Shown here: positions 6,006 through 12,859 of the stretch, piece by piece
Position numbering within the stretch: position 1 is the stretch's first letter
Layout: each line of letters begins with the position of its first letter
DNA from: an uncultured Variovorax sp.
GTDB lineage: Bacteria; Pseudomonadota; Gammaproteobacteria; Burkholderiales; Burkholderiaceae
Assembly (NCBI GenBank): GCA_946478645.1
Contig: CAMLCW010000125.1
Location: 1 to 12,859, forward strand
Reading direction: 5' to 3'
DNA: 12,859 nt
The notes under the pieces: model-generated
Databases searched by the model: none
What the model was told of the DNA's origin: nothing
What the model saw: the letters and a program-made list of their open reading frames with translations, nothing else
Translations under genes and position numbers: made by a program

Positions 6006-6893
6006 ATGGTCAGCGCCGTCTTCCATTCGCCCCTGCCGCGCGCAGAGGCTGCGCCTCAACCCACCCTGCGCCCCAAGAGGGAGAGAGAGAAAAAGCCACG
6101 CACGCCCATCGACCTGCGCGCGTTCTGGATGCGCGTGCTGCCGCCGCTTGCGGGCTTCGGCCTGCTGGTGCTGGTCTGGGAACTGGTCGCGATGAGCAGC
6201 ACCACCGGTTTCCCGTCGCCGATGGCGACCTGGCAGCAGGCGCTTGAAGTGTTCAGCGATCCGTTCTACAGCAACGGTCCGAACGACCAAGGCGTGGGCT
6301 GGAACGTGCTCTCGTCGCTGCAGCGCGTGGCGCTGGGCTTCGGGCTCGCGGCGGCCGTCGGCATTCCCGCGGGCTTCGCGATCGGCCGCTTCGAATTTCT
6401 ATCGCGCATGTTCAACCCGCTGATCAGCCTGCTGCGCCCGGTGTCGCCGCTGGCCTGGCTGCCGATCGGCCTCCTGGTGTTCAAGGGTGCCAACCCGGCC
6501 GCGATCTGGACCATCTTTATCTGCTCGATCTGGCCGATGGTGATCAACACCGCCGTCGGCGTGCAGCGCGTGCCAAGCGACTACATGAACGTGGCGCGGG
6601 TGCTGAACCTCTCGGAGTGGAAGATCTTCACGCGCGTCCTCCTGCCCGCCGTGCTGCCCTACATGCTCACCGGCGTGCGCCTGGCGGTGGGCACGGCGTG
6701 GCTCGTGATCGTCGCGGCCGAGATGCTGACCGGCGGCGTCGGCATCGGCTTCTGGGTCTGGGACGAGTGGAACAACCTCAACGTCGCCAACATCATCATC
6801 GCGATCTTCGTGATCGGCATCGTCGGGCTGGTGCTGGAGTTCGCGCTGGTGCGGCTGGCGATGGCATTCACTTTCGACGAAGTGAAAGGCTGA
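6006..6893 (+). CDS. nrtB: Nitrate ABC transporter permease (NrtB)
   Basis: The inner-membrane channel subunit, 295 residues, of the BPD_transp_1 family. The start at 6006 follows AGGAG at 5994-5998, just after the nrtA stop. A charged, proline-containing cytoplasmic N-terminus (1-40) is followed by hydrophobic segments near 45-62, 105-130, 140-160, 163-183, 215-240 and 260-285, the usual six. The cytoplasmic loop LSEWKIFTRVLLPAVLPYM (about 199-217) is the EAA motif that docks onto the ATPase; the conserved Gly is replaced by the LPAVLP variant common in this subfamily. The very basic segment PKREREKKPRT (residues 23-33) is unusual but lies before the first membrane helix. The stop codon is followed three bases later by a palindromic repeat that separates it from the ATPase gene. 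Confidence 0.93.
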   Translation: MVSAVFHSPLPRAEAAPQPTLRPKREREKKPRTPIDLRAFWMRVLPPLAGFGLLVLVWELVAMSSTTGFPSPMATWQQALEVFSDPFYSNGPNDQGVGWNVLSSLQRVALGFGLAAAVGIPAGFAIGRFEFLSRMFNPLISLLRPVSPLAWLPIGLLVFKGANPAAIWTIFICSIWPMVINTAVGVQRVPSDYMNVARVLNLSEWKIFTRVLLPAVLPYMLTGVRLAVGTAWLVIVAAEMLTGGVGIGFWVWDEWNNLNVANIIIAIFVIGIVGLVLEFALVRLAMAFTFDEVKG

Positions 6894-6895
6894 GG

Positions 6896-7031
6896 AATAC
6901 GGACTTCCGGACGCAGAGGACGCGAAGGTTCCGCGAAGGACGCAAAAGAACAGCCAAGAAATTTCCTTTTTATGAATTCCTTTCGCGTCCTCTGCGAAAC
7001 CTTCGCGTCCTCTGCGTCCGGTTCCCGCATT
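6896..7031. repeat. Palindromic interspersed repeat, copy 2, inside the nrt operon
   Basis: A 136-bp element between nrtB and nrtD. Its ends form a perfect 24-bp inverted repeat: 6907-6930, starting CCGGACGCAGAGGACG, against 6998-7021. The outer flanks AATACGG (6896-6902) and CCGCATT (7025-7031) are nearly complementary. The centre, AAGAACAGCCAAGAAAT (6947-6963), is shared with copy 1, which lies in opposite orientation. It starts right after the nrtB stop codon. In the nrt mRNA it would fold into a very long hairpin, which could stabilise upstream mRNA or reduce expression of the ATPase. Confidence 0.92.
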
Positions 7032-7054
7032 GATACCCAACTCGAAACAAAGCC

Positions 7055-7861
7055 ATGAACGACACCAAGTACATCGAGATCCACGACGTCGAGCAGGCGT
7101 TCAAGACCCCCAAGGGCCGCTTCGTTGCGCTCGAGGGCGTGAACCTGAACGTGGCCAAGGGCGAGTTCGTCACGCTGATCGGCCACTCGGGCTGCGGCAA
7201 GTCGACGCTCTTGAACCTGATCGCCGGCCTGACCACGCCAACGCGGGGCGTGCTGCTGTGCGCCAACAAGGAGATCAAGGGCCCGGGACCGGAGCGCGCG
7301 GTGGTGTTCCAGAACCATTCGCTGCTGCCCTGGCTCACCTGCTTCGAGAACGTCTATCTCGCGGTCGAGCGCGTGTTCGCCGCCACCGAGAGCAAGGCCC
7401 AGCTGCGCGCGCGCACCGATGCGGCGCTCGCGATGGTGGGACTCGCGGCCGCCGCGCAGAAGCGGCCCGGCGAGATCTCGGGCGGCATGAAGCAGCGTGT
7501 GGGCATCGCACGCGCACTGTCGATGGAGCCCAAGGTGCTGCTGATGGACGAGCCCTTCGGCGCGCTCGATGCGCTCACGCGCGCGCGGCTGCAGGACGAG
7601 CTGCTCGCGATCGTGCAGAAGACCCGGAGCACGGTCGTCATGGTCACGCACGACGTCGACGAGGCCGTGTTGCTGAGCGATCGCATCGTGATGCTCACCA
7701 ACGGCCCGGCCGCCACGGTGGGCGAAGTGCTGGAGGTCGGGATTGCGCGCCCGCGCAGCCGCGTCGAGCTGGCCGAGGACCCGGCCTACGTGCACGCGCG
7801 CAAGGCGGTCATCGACTTTTTGTACACGCGCCAGGCGCACGTGGAGAAGTCGGTGGCCTGA
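7055..7861 (+). CDS. nrtD: Nitrate ABC transporter ATP-binding protein (NrtD-like)
   Basis: A 268-residue cytoplasmic ATPase that powers nitrate import through NrtB. Motifs in order: Walker A GHSGCGKST (about 43-51), Q-loop VFQNHSLLPW (about 85-94), ABC signature ISGGMKQRVGIARAL (about 142-156), Walker B VLLMDEPFGALD (162-173) and H-loop VVMVTHDVDEA (about 194-204). Substitution of M for Q in SGGMKQR is usual in the nitrate/sulfonate/taurine subfamily. There is no NrtA-like C-terminal domain, so it resembles NrtD rather than the fused NrtC of cyanobacteria, and it would act as a homodimer. It is separated from nrtB by 161 bp that hold the palindromic repeat, and no promoter or strong ribosome site is visible before its start at 7055. 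It ends 16 bp from the convergent ANTAR gene, with no terminator seen between them. Confidence 0.94.
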   Translation: MNDTKYIEIHDVEQAFKTPKGRFVALEGVNLNVAKGEFVTLIGHSGCGKSTLLNLIAGLTTPTRGVLLCANKEIKGPGPERAVVFQNHSLLPWLTCFENVYLAVERVFAATESKAQLRARTDAALAMVGLAAAAQKRPGEISGGMKQRVGIARALSMEPKVLLMDEPFGALDALTRARLQDELLAIVQKTRSTVVMVTHDVDEAVLLSDRIVMLTNGPAATVGEVLEVGIARPRSRVELAEDPAYVHARKAVIDFLYTRQAHVEKSVA

Positions 7862-7877
7862 AGGCGTCCACGGCTTC

Positions 7878-9158
7878 TCAGGACATGATGACCTGCAGGC
7901 TGTGCTCGTACGAGGCCGTGAGGCGCTCGAAGCTGTCGACCAGCGCGTCGCTCGCGCGCACCAGCGTGGCGCGCCCCTCGGGGCTGTCGGCCGCGCGAAC
8001 GCCGCCCACGAGCCGCAGCCACTCATCGCGCGCGCTCGCAAGCGCGGCACGGATCTCGGCCGTTCCGAGCGGCGCGTGCTCCAGCTCGACGAGCGCGGCC
8101 TCGAACTCGTCCATCGTCGGCGCGAGGCGTGCACGCGCGGCCGGCTCGCCCAGCACCGATGCCAGCAGTGCGTCCTTGGCCAGGCGCTGCGCCCGCATGC
8201 GCTGGCGTCCGCAGATGTTGACGATGCGCAGCGCGCGCCGCGCGCCCGAGGCCTCCAGCGCCTCGGTCAGCGCCTCGGCCGCGGCCAGCAGCCGCTCGGC
8301 GCGCGCGTCGATCTCGGCCAGGCCCGGCGCCGTGGCGCGCGCCGACAACGTGGCCGAGAGTCCGGTCCAGGCATGCTGCACCTCGGCCAGCGCCTGCGCG
8401 CCCGTGCCGGCCAAGCCGAGGGCCGCGAGGTGATCGAGGTTCTGCTGCACCCGTTCGGCCGACTGGGTGCGCAGCACGCGCGCGCGCTGCGCCTCGACGC
8501 CGCCGAGCAGCTGCGCGGCCACGCGCACCAGCCGCTGCGACAGCATGCGCAGTTGCCCGGCGCGGTTGATGGCCTCGGCCCACTGCGCCGCCTCGATGAC
8601 CGAGCGCGACACTTCGCCAAGCCGCAGGTTGGCGTGCATCGCGGCACCGCGCAGCAGGCCGAAGGCCTCGTCCTCGCCGATGCCGCGCGCCGACATCAGC
8701 AGGCCCTTGGCGCGGTCGACCCACTTGCGCTCGTCCATGCGGGTGCGGACGTTCTCCAGTTCGGTGCGCAGCGCCGCCTCGCGCGCGAAACGCGCCTGCG
8801 CGCGCACCAGCAGCCCGGGCAGCAAGGCCGCATCGCGCGGTGCCCAGGCGTGCATGCCCAGCGCGACCAGCGCCGCCTGCGCCTCGCCCGGCAGTGGCAC
8901 GCCGGCCACGCCGATTGCGCAGGGTGGCACGCCCTTCCACACCTGCATCACGTCGGCCAGCACCGGCAGCGCCGCCGCGTCGTCGAGCCAGACCAGCACC
9001 TGTTGCGGTGCCAGTGCCTCGGCCTGCTGCACCAGCGTGCGGCAGGTGGTGCGCGCGAGCACGGTCGCGCCAGCATCGGCCAACCCCTGCCGCAGCGGCT
9101 CGGGCAAGGGCGCGGATTCATCCCATTCATTGGGAGCGACGAGAAGAACGGAAGTCAT
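7878..9158 (-). CDS. Second ANTAR regulator: pseudo-receiver + ANTAR + duplicated PilJ/NarX-like sensor segments
   Basis: A 426-residue cytoplasmic protein with an unusual order of parts. Residues 1-125 look like a degenerate response-receiver domain: VLLVAPNEWDES lacks the acidic pair expected after strand 1, though Asp59/Asp60 sit near the usual phosphorylation site. ANTAR occupies about 133-190 (LENVRTRMDERKWVDRAKG, then LLMSARGIGEDEAFGLLR). The remainder is a helical sensor region with two P-box-like motifs, INRAGQLRMLSQRL (197-210) and VNICGRQRMRAQRL (313-326), resembling the nitrate-binding P-box of NarX/NarQ and the PilJ N-terminal domain. NasT has the receiver-ANTAR half and relies on a separate NasS sensor; here the sensor appears fused. 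It is divergent from the narK-nirB unit, whose leader carries an ANTAR hairpin and terminator. The start at 9158 is the only sensible one: the frame continues upstream to about 10163 without family similarity. Confidence 0.88.
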   Translation of the reverse strand: MTSVLLVAPNEWDESAPLPEPLRQGLADAGATVLARTTCRTLVQQAEALAPQQVLVWLDDAAALPVLADVMQVWKGVPPCAIGVAGVPLPGEAQAALVALGMHAWAPRDAALLPGLLVRAQARFAREAALRTELENVRTRMDERKWVDRAKGLLMSARGIGEDEAFGLLRGAAMHANLRLGEVSRSVIEAAQWAEAINRAGQLRMLSQRLVRVAAQLLGGVEAQRARVLRTQSAERVQQNLDHLAALGLAGTGAQALAEVQHAWTGLSATLSARATAPGLAEIDARAERLLAAAEALTEALEASGARRALRIVNICGRQRMRAQRLAKDALLASVLGEPAARARLAPTMDEFEAALVELEHAPLGTAEIRAALASARDEWLRLVGGVRAADSPEGRATLVRASDALVDSFERLTASYEHSLQVIMS

Positions 9159-9210
9159 GGCAGCGTGTGGGAAGGCACCGGAAGCATAGGCGACGCACGC
9201 CCGGAATGCC

Positions 9211-9227
9211 GGGCACGCCTCTTGCAT
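9211..9227 (+). promoter_or_regulatory. Sigma-54 (-24/-12) promoter of the narK-nirB operon
   Basis: GGGCACG (9211-9217), four bases, then TTGCAT (9222-9227) matches TGGCACG-N4-TTGCA at all but the first base. GG (9212-9213) and GC (9224-9225) are exactly 10 bases apart. The predicted start is near 9237, immediately before the ANTAR-type hairpin, giving a leader of about 177 nt. Confidence 0.85.
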
Positions 9228-9237
9228 CAAGCAGGGT

Positions 9238-9282
9238 GCGGTGTAACGAAGCACCGCTTTGGTGAGGCTGCAGGTTCCTGCA
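9238..9282 (+). promoter_or_regulatory. ANTAR-type leader RNA hairpin ahead of the MFS nitrate transporter
   Basis: GCGGUGU (9238-9244) pairs with GCACCGC (9251-9257), closing with one U-G wobble, around the hexaloop AACGAA with A1 and G4 as required by ANTAR proteins. It begins at or just after the predicted transcript start. A second, smaller hairpin, TGCA-N6-TGCA (about 9270-9283), follows but lacks the A1/G4 signature. A further strong stem, CCGGCC/GGCCGG, lies between it and the terminator. Confidence 0.68.
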
Positions 9283-9359
9283 TCCGTTCCGGCCGCACAG
9301 GCCGGGGAGCACCGCCCTGCCGACAGCGCTTGCTGCCGGCCTCCCGTCCCCCAACCCGT

Positions 9360-9398
9360 CCGCGTCGCGGCCCTTGCAGGCCGCGCCCGCGGTTTTTT
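9360..9398 (+). terminator. Intrinsic terminator in the narK-nirB leader (attenuator)
   Basis: The outer stem CCGCG (9360-9364) pairs with CGCGG (9388-9392). The inner stem CGCGGCC (9366-9372) pairs with GGCCGCG (9379-9385) around the loop CTTGCA. Six Ts follow (9393-9398), only 15 bp before the start codon. As in the nrtA leader, transcripts starting at the sigma-54 promoter must pass this terminator to reach the genes. Confidence 0.9.
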
Positions 9399-9413
9399 GC
9401 ATCGTCGAACGCC

Positions 9414-10661
9414 ATGTCGAGTTTCAAGAGCTTCTTGCAGTCCGGCCACAGCCCTACGCTGTTCGCGGCCTTCCTGTACTTCTCGTTCTCCTGCTGCATC
9501 TGGGTGCTCAACGGCGCGATGGCGCCGTTCATCAGCGAGAGCTTCGATCTTTCGCCGGCGCAGAAGGGACTGATGCTGTCGGTGCCGATCATCGCGGGCG
9601 CGCTGATGCGCTTTCCGCTCGGCATCCTGTCGCAGTACATCGGCCGCAAGAAAGCCACGCTGGTCGAGATGGGCCTGATCGCGGTGGCGATGCTGTTCGG
9701 CTTCTTCTTCGTCGAGAGCTTCAACGACCTGCTGGCCATGGGCGTGCTGCTCGGCATTGCGGGCGCGAGCTTCGGCGTCGCGCTGTCGCTCGGCGCGGGC
9801 TGGTTCCCGCCGCGCCACAAGGGCCTCGCGATGGGGCTCGTCGGCGCCGGCAACGTCGGCACCGCGGTGTCGGTGCTGGTGGCACCGCCGCTCGCGCAGT
9901 GGCTCGGCTGGCAGAGCGTGTACGCCGTCGCCGCCGCGGCGATCCTGCTGCCGATGGTGGTGATGGTCGTGTTCGCCAAGGAGCCGCCCGACGTCGACAG
10001 CCATGCGGGCTTTCGCGCGCACATCGCCTGCCTGTTCGAGAAGGACGGCTGGGTCTTCAGCCTGATCTACGGCGTGACCTTCGGCGGCTTCATCGGGCTC
10101 ACCACCTTCCTGCCTTCGTATTACCACGAGCAGTTCGGCGTCAGCAAGGTCGAGGCCGGACAACTCACGATGCTCGCCGCCTTCATGGGCGCGGCGGTGC
10201 GCATCGCCGGCGGCTGGCTCTCCGACCGCTGGGGCGGCGTCAACACGCTCACGGTGGTGCTGCTCGCGGTGGCCGTGGGGCTGGCGCTGGTGGGTGTCTC
10301 GTCGTCGTCGCTGGCGCTCACCACGCTGCTCCTGATCGTGTGCTTTGCCGCGCTGGGCGCGGGCAACGGCGCGCTGTTCCAGCTGGTGCCGCTGCGCTGG
10401 CCCGCGAGCACCGCCGTGGCCGGTTCGATGATCGGCGAGATCGGCGCGCTCGGCGGCGGCCTCGTGCCCAACGCCATGGGCCTGTCGAAGCAGTACCTCG
10501 GCAGCTACACCTGGGGCTTCGTGTTCTTTGCCGCGCTGTCGCTCGTGATGCTCGGCGTCATGCGCGTGATGCAGGTCCGCTGGACCCGCACCTGGGCCGA
10601 AAAAGGCGGCCGCGCGCGCGCCGCCGCCTCGCCCGGCACCTCACTTTTCCCGATTCGCTGA
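9414..10661 (+). CDS. narK: MFS nitrate/nitrite transporter (NarK/NasA family)
   Basis: A 415-residue inner-membrane protein with about 12 hydrophobic segments, importing nitrate (or exchanging nitrate and nitrite). The MFS motif-A-like loop GILSQYIGRKKATL lies near residues 67-80. Glycine-rich helices typical of the nitrate/nitrite porter family occur in both halves: MGLVGAGNVGTAVS (TM5, about 141-154) and LGAGNGALFQLVP with GSMIGEIGALGGGLVPN (TM10-11, about 314-352). The start at 9414 is the only ATG in frame after the leader terminator, but it lacks a clear ribosome site. The long open frame upstream (back to 7743) overlaps the divergent ANTAR gene and is not coding. The NasA-like length and the coupling to nirB 13 bp downstream point to assimilation rather than respiration. 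Confidence 0.93.
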   Translation: MSSFKSFLQSGHSPTLFAAFLYFSFSCCIWVLNGAMAPFISESFDLSPAQKGLMLSVPIIAGALMRFPLGILSQYIGRKKATLVEMGLIAVAMLFGFFFVESFNDLLAMGVLLGIAGASFGVALSLGAGWFPPRHKGLAMGLVGAGNVGTAVSVLVAPPLAQWLGWQSVYAVAAAAILLPMVVMVVFAKEPPDVDSHAGFRAHIACLFEKDGWVFSLIYGVTFGGFIGLTTFLPSYYHEQFGVSKVEAGQLTMLAAFMGAAVRIAGGWLSDRWGGVNTLTVVLLAVAVGLALVGVSSSSLALTTLLLIVCFAALGAGNGALFQLVPLRWPASTAVAGSMIGEIGALGGGLVPNAMGLSKQYLGSYTWGFVFFAALSLVMLGVMRVMQVRWTRTWAEKGGRARAAASPGTSLFPIR

Positions 10662-10674
10662 AAGGACCCACCCG

Positions 10675-12859
10675 ATGAAGAAGCCCAAGCTCGTGATGGT
10701 CGGCAACGGCATGGCCGGCGTGCGCACGCTGGAGGAGCTGTTGAAGCTCGCGCCCGATTTCTATGACATCACCGTCTTCGGTGCCGAGCCGCATCCGAAC
10801 TACAACCGCATCCTGCTGTCGCCGGTGCTCGCGGGCGAGCAGACCGTCGACGAGATCGTGCTGAACAGCTGGGAGTGGTATTCGGACAACGCAATCACGC
10901 TGCACGCCGGCAAGAAGGTGGTCGAGGTCGACCGCGTGAAGCGCATCGTGCGCGCCGTCGATGCCGAGGGGCACGTCACCGAAGCCGCCTACGACCGCCT
11001 GCTGATGTGCACCGGCTCCAATCCGTTCATGCTGCCGGTGCCCGGCAAGGACCTGAAGGGCGTCATCGCCTACCGCGACATCGCCGACACCGACTACATG
11101 ATCGAGACCGCGCGCACGCACAAGAACGCCGTCGTGATCGGCGGCGGGCTGCTCGGGCTTGAAGCCGCCAACGGCCTGATGCTGCGCGGCATGAACGTGA
11201 CCGTGGTGCATGTGATGCCCTGGCTCATGGAGCGCCAGCTCGACGACGTGGCCGGCAAGCTGCTGCAGAAGTCGCTCGAGGACCGTGGCCTCAAGTTCCT
11301 CATGGGCGCACAGACCCAGGAGCTCGTCGGCGGCGAGGATGGGCGCGTCAAGGCGATCCGCTTCAAGGACGGCACCGAAGTGGCGGCCGACCTCGTCGTG
11401 ATGGCCGTGGGCATTCGCCCCAACACCGAGCTGGCCGAAAAGATGCGGCTGCATTGCAACCGCGGCATCGTCGTGACCGACACCATGCAGACCGTGACCG
11501 ACGCGCGCATCTACTCGGTCGGCGAATGCGCGGCGCACCGCGGCATCGCCTACGGCCTGGTGGCGCCGCTGTTCGAGCAGGCCAAGGTCGCGGCCAACCA
11601 CCTGGCGCAGTTCGGCATCGGCCGCTACCTCGGCTCGCTGACCTCGACCAAGCTCAAGGTCACCGGCATCGACCTGTTCTCGGCCGGCGAATTCATGGGC
11701 GGCGAAGGCACCGAGGAGATCGTGATGAGCGACCCCTTCGGCGGCGTCTACAAGAAGCTCGTCATCAAGGACGACAAGCTGGTGGGCGCATGCCTCTACG
11801 GCGACACGGTGGACGGCAGCTGGTACTTCAAGCTGCTGCGCGACGGCCGCAGCGTGGGCGACATCCGCGACAAGCTGATGTTCGGCGAGTCGAACATCGG
11901 CGACACCGGCCACGAGGGCCACAGCAAGGCCGCCAGCATGCCCGACGACGCCGAGGTGTGCGGCTGCAACGGCGTGACCAAGGGCACGATCTGCAAGGCC
12001 ATCAAGGAGAAAGGCCTGTTCACGCTCGACGAGGTCAAGAAGCACACCAAGGCGAGCGCAAGCTGCGGCTCGTGCACCGGGCTGGTCGAGCAGATCCTGA
12101 TGTTCACCGCGGGCGGCGACTACTCGGCCACGCCCAAGAAGAAGGCGGTCTGCGGCTGCACCGACGCGAGCCACCAGGACGTGCGCGACGCCATCCGCAA
12201 GGAACACTGGCTCACGCACCAGGCGGTGTACCGCGGCATGGGCTGGCGCACGCCCGACGGCTGCGCCACCTGCCGCCCGGCGATCAACTACTACCTGATC
12301 TCGACCTGGCCCAAGGAGGCGAAGGACGATCCGCAAAGCCGCTTCATCAACGAGCGCAGCCACGCCAACATCCAGCGCGACGGCACCTATTCGGTGATCC
12401 CGCGCATGTGGGGCGGCCACACCACGCCCGACGAGCTGCGCCGCATCGCGGACGCGGCCGACAAATACAAGATTCCGACCGTCAAGGTCACGGGCGGCCA
12501 GCGCATCGACCTGCTCGGCGTGAAGAAAGAGGACCTCGCCAATGTCTGGAAGGACATCGGCATGCCTTCGGGCTTTGCCTATGCGAAGAGCCTGCGCACG
12601 GTGAAGACCTGCGTGGGCAGCGAATGGTGCCGCTTCGGCACGCAGGATTCCACGCAGATGGGCAAGGACCTGGAGCGCGCGCTCTGGGCGATGTATGCGC
12701 CGCACAAGGTGAAGCTGGCGGTCTCGGGCTGCCCGCGCAACTGCGCCGAGGCGGGCATCAAGGACGTGGGCGTGATCGGCGTCGACTCGGGCTGGGAGCT
12801 CTACGTGGGCGGCAACGGCGGCATCAAGACCGAGGTGGCGCAGTTCCTGGTGAAGGTGA
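10675..12859 (+). CDS. nirB: NADH-dependent assimilatory nitrite reductase, large subunit NirB (3' end missing)
   Basis: Catalyses six-electron reduction of nitrite to ammonium with NAD(P)H in the cytoplasm, together with NirD. 728 codons are present of roughly 820-850; the window ends inside the gene. The start at 10675 has AAAGGA nine bases upstream. Domains in order: FAD-binding VGNGMAGVRTLEEL (about 8-21); NADH-binding VVIGGGLLGLEAAN (about 153-166); a first BFD-type [2Fe-2S] site with Cys429, Cys431, Cys464 and Cys467; a second with Cys493, Cys495, Cys530 and Cys533; a ferredoxin-like nitrite/sulfite reductase half domain (about 555-620); and the siroheme/[4Fe-4S] ligands Cys646, Cys652, Cys686 and Cys690 in TCVGSEWC and SGCPRNC. 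All cofactor cysteines visible in the window are intact. It is co-transcribed with the MFS transporter. A long minus-strand open frame across it is only a GC-rich shadow. Confidence 0.97.
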   Translation, partial: MKKPKLVMVGNGMAGVRTLEELLKLAPDFYDITVFGAEPHPNYNRILLSPVLAGEQTVDEIVLNSWEWYSDNAITLHAGKKVVEVDRVKRIVRAVDAEGHVTEAAYDRLLMCTGSNPFMLPVPGKDLKGVIAYRDIADTDYMIETARTHKNAVVIGGGLLGLEAANGLMLRGMNVTVVHVMPWLMERQLDDVAGKLLQKSLEDRGLKFLMGAQTQELVGGEDGRVKAIRFKDGTEVAADLVVMAVGIRPNTELAEKMRLHCNRGIVVTDTMQTVTDARIYSVGECAAHRGIAYGLVAPLFEQAKVAANHLAQFGIGRYLGSLTSTKLKVTGIDLFSAGEFMGGEGTEEIVMSDPFGGVYKKLVIKDDKLVGACLYGDTVDGSWYFKLLRDGRSVGDIRDKLMFGESNIGDTGHEGHSKAASMPDDAEVCGCNGVTKGTICKAIKEKGLFTLDEVKKHTKASASCGSCTGLVEQILMFTAGGDYSATPKKKAVCGCTDASHQDVRDAIRKEHWLTHQAVYRGMGWRTPDGCATCRPAINYYLISTWPKEAKDDPQSRFINERSHANIQRDGTYSVIPRMWGGHTTPDELRRIADAADKYKIPTVKVTGGQRIDLLGVKKEDLANVWKDIGMPSGFAYAKSLRTVKTCVGSEWCRFGTQDSTQMGKDLERALWAMYAPHKVKLAVSGCPRNCAEAGIKDVGVIGVDSGWELYVGGNGGIKTEVAQFLVKV

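Noticed and set aside
5058..6290. 410-codon minus-strand open frame across nrtA and nrtB
   Set aside because: It is antisense to two recognisable transporter genes, with no family similarity and biased composition.
6896..7031. CRISPR array suggested by repeated motifs such as TTCGCGTCCTCTGCG
   Set aside because: Repeats are few, inverted and without regular spacers. The structure is one palindromic element, not an array, and no cas gene is present.
9195..9209. NtrC-like site GCAC-N7-ATGC before the second sigma-54 promoter
   Set aside because: One half site is mismatched and it nearly abuts the -24 box. This is too weak to list as a feature.
7743..9413. Plus-strand open frame extending the MFS transporter by 557 codons upstream
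   Set aside because: It covers the divergent ANTAR gene, the promoter and the terminator. The sequence is Arg/Ala/Gly low-complexity, and the transporter's first membrane helix begins right after the ATG at 9414.
10558..12705. 715-codon open frame on the minus strand opposite nirB
   Set aside because: It lies antisense to an unmistakable NirB with all cofactor motifs. Its His/Ala/Val/Arg-rich composition is typical of the antisense frame of high-GC genes.

Overview
The window is high-GC (clearly well above 60%) proteobacterial DNA. Gene content, codon use and protein sequence suggest Burkholderiales, most likely Comamonadaceae (Variovorax-like). This taxon call is inference, with no database search behind it. 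The first 34 bases are Illumina adapter sequence, so the window begins at an untrimmed contig end and real DNA starts at about base 35. The far end is cut inside nirB.

Left part (35-3187), mostly housekeeping: the N-terminal part of a periplasmic ABC-transporter binding protein on the minus strand; a short Hsp20-type chaperone on the plus strand; a 251-bp non-coding stretch full of small inverted and tandem repeats; an alpha/beta hydrolase; and tsaD (t6A tRNA modification) on the minus strand, whose 3' end overlaps that of the hydrolase by 65 bp. The gap between tsaD and the next gene is almost entirely a palindromic repeat element.

Right part (3199-12859), an assimilatory nitrate/nitrite locus: nasR (NIT sensor + ANTAR RNA-binding domain), nrtA-nrtB-nrtD (nitrate ABC transporter), a second, differently built ANTAR regulator on the minus strand (pseudo-receiver + ANTAR + two PilJ/NarX-like P-box segments), a NarK/NasA-type MFS nitrate transporter, and nirB (NADH nitrite reductase large subunit, incomplete). 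The expected route is nitrate import by two different transporters, reduction to nitrite by a reductase outside the window, and reduction to ammonium by NirB.

The most informative non-coding finding is that both transporter units begin with the same regulatory layout. Each has a sigma-54 -24/-12 promoter with exact GG-N10-GC spacing, then a hairpin whose hexanucleotide loop carries A at position 1 and G at position 4 (the ANTAR recognition signature), then a strong intrinsic terminator, then the start codon, giving leaders of about 165 and 177 nt. Read with the two ANTAR genes beside them, this indicates double control. Nitrogen limitation would act at initiation (sigma-54/NtrC) and nitrate or nitrite at elongation (ANTAR antitermination), as known for Klebsiella nasF. 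Here the control is duplicated, with two distinct sensors. A 136-bp copy of the palindromic repeat sits inside the nrt operon between nrtB and nrtD. No tRNA, rRNA, CRISPR array or transposase gene was seen.
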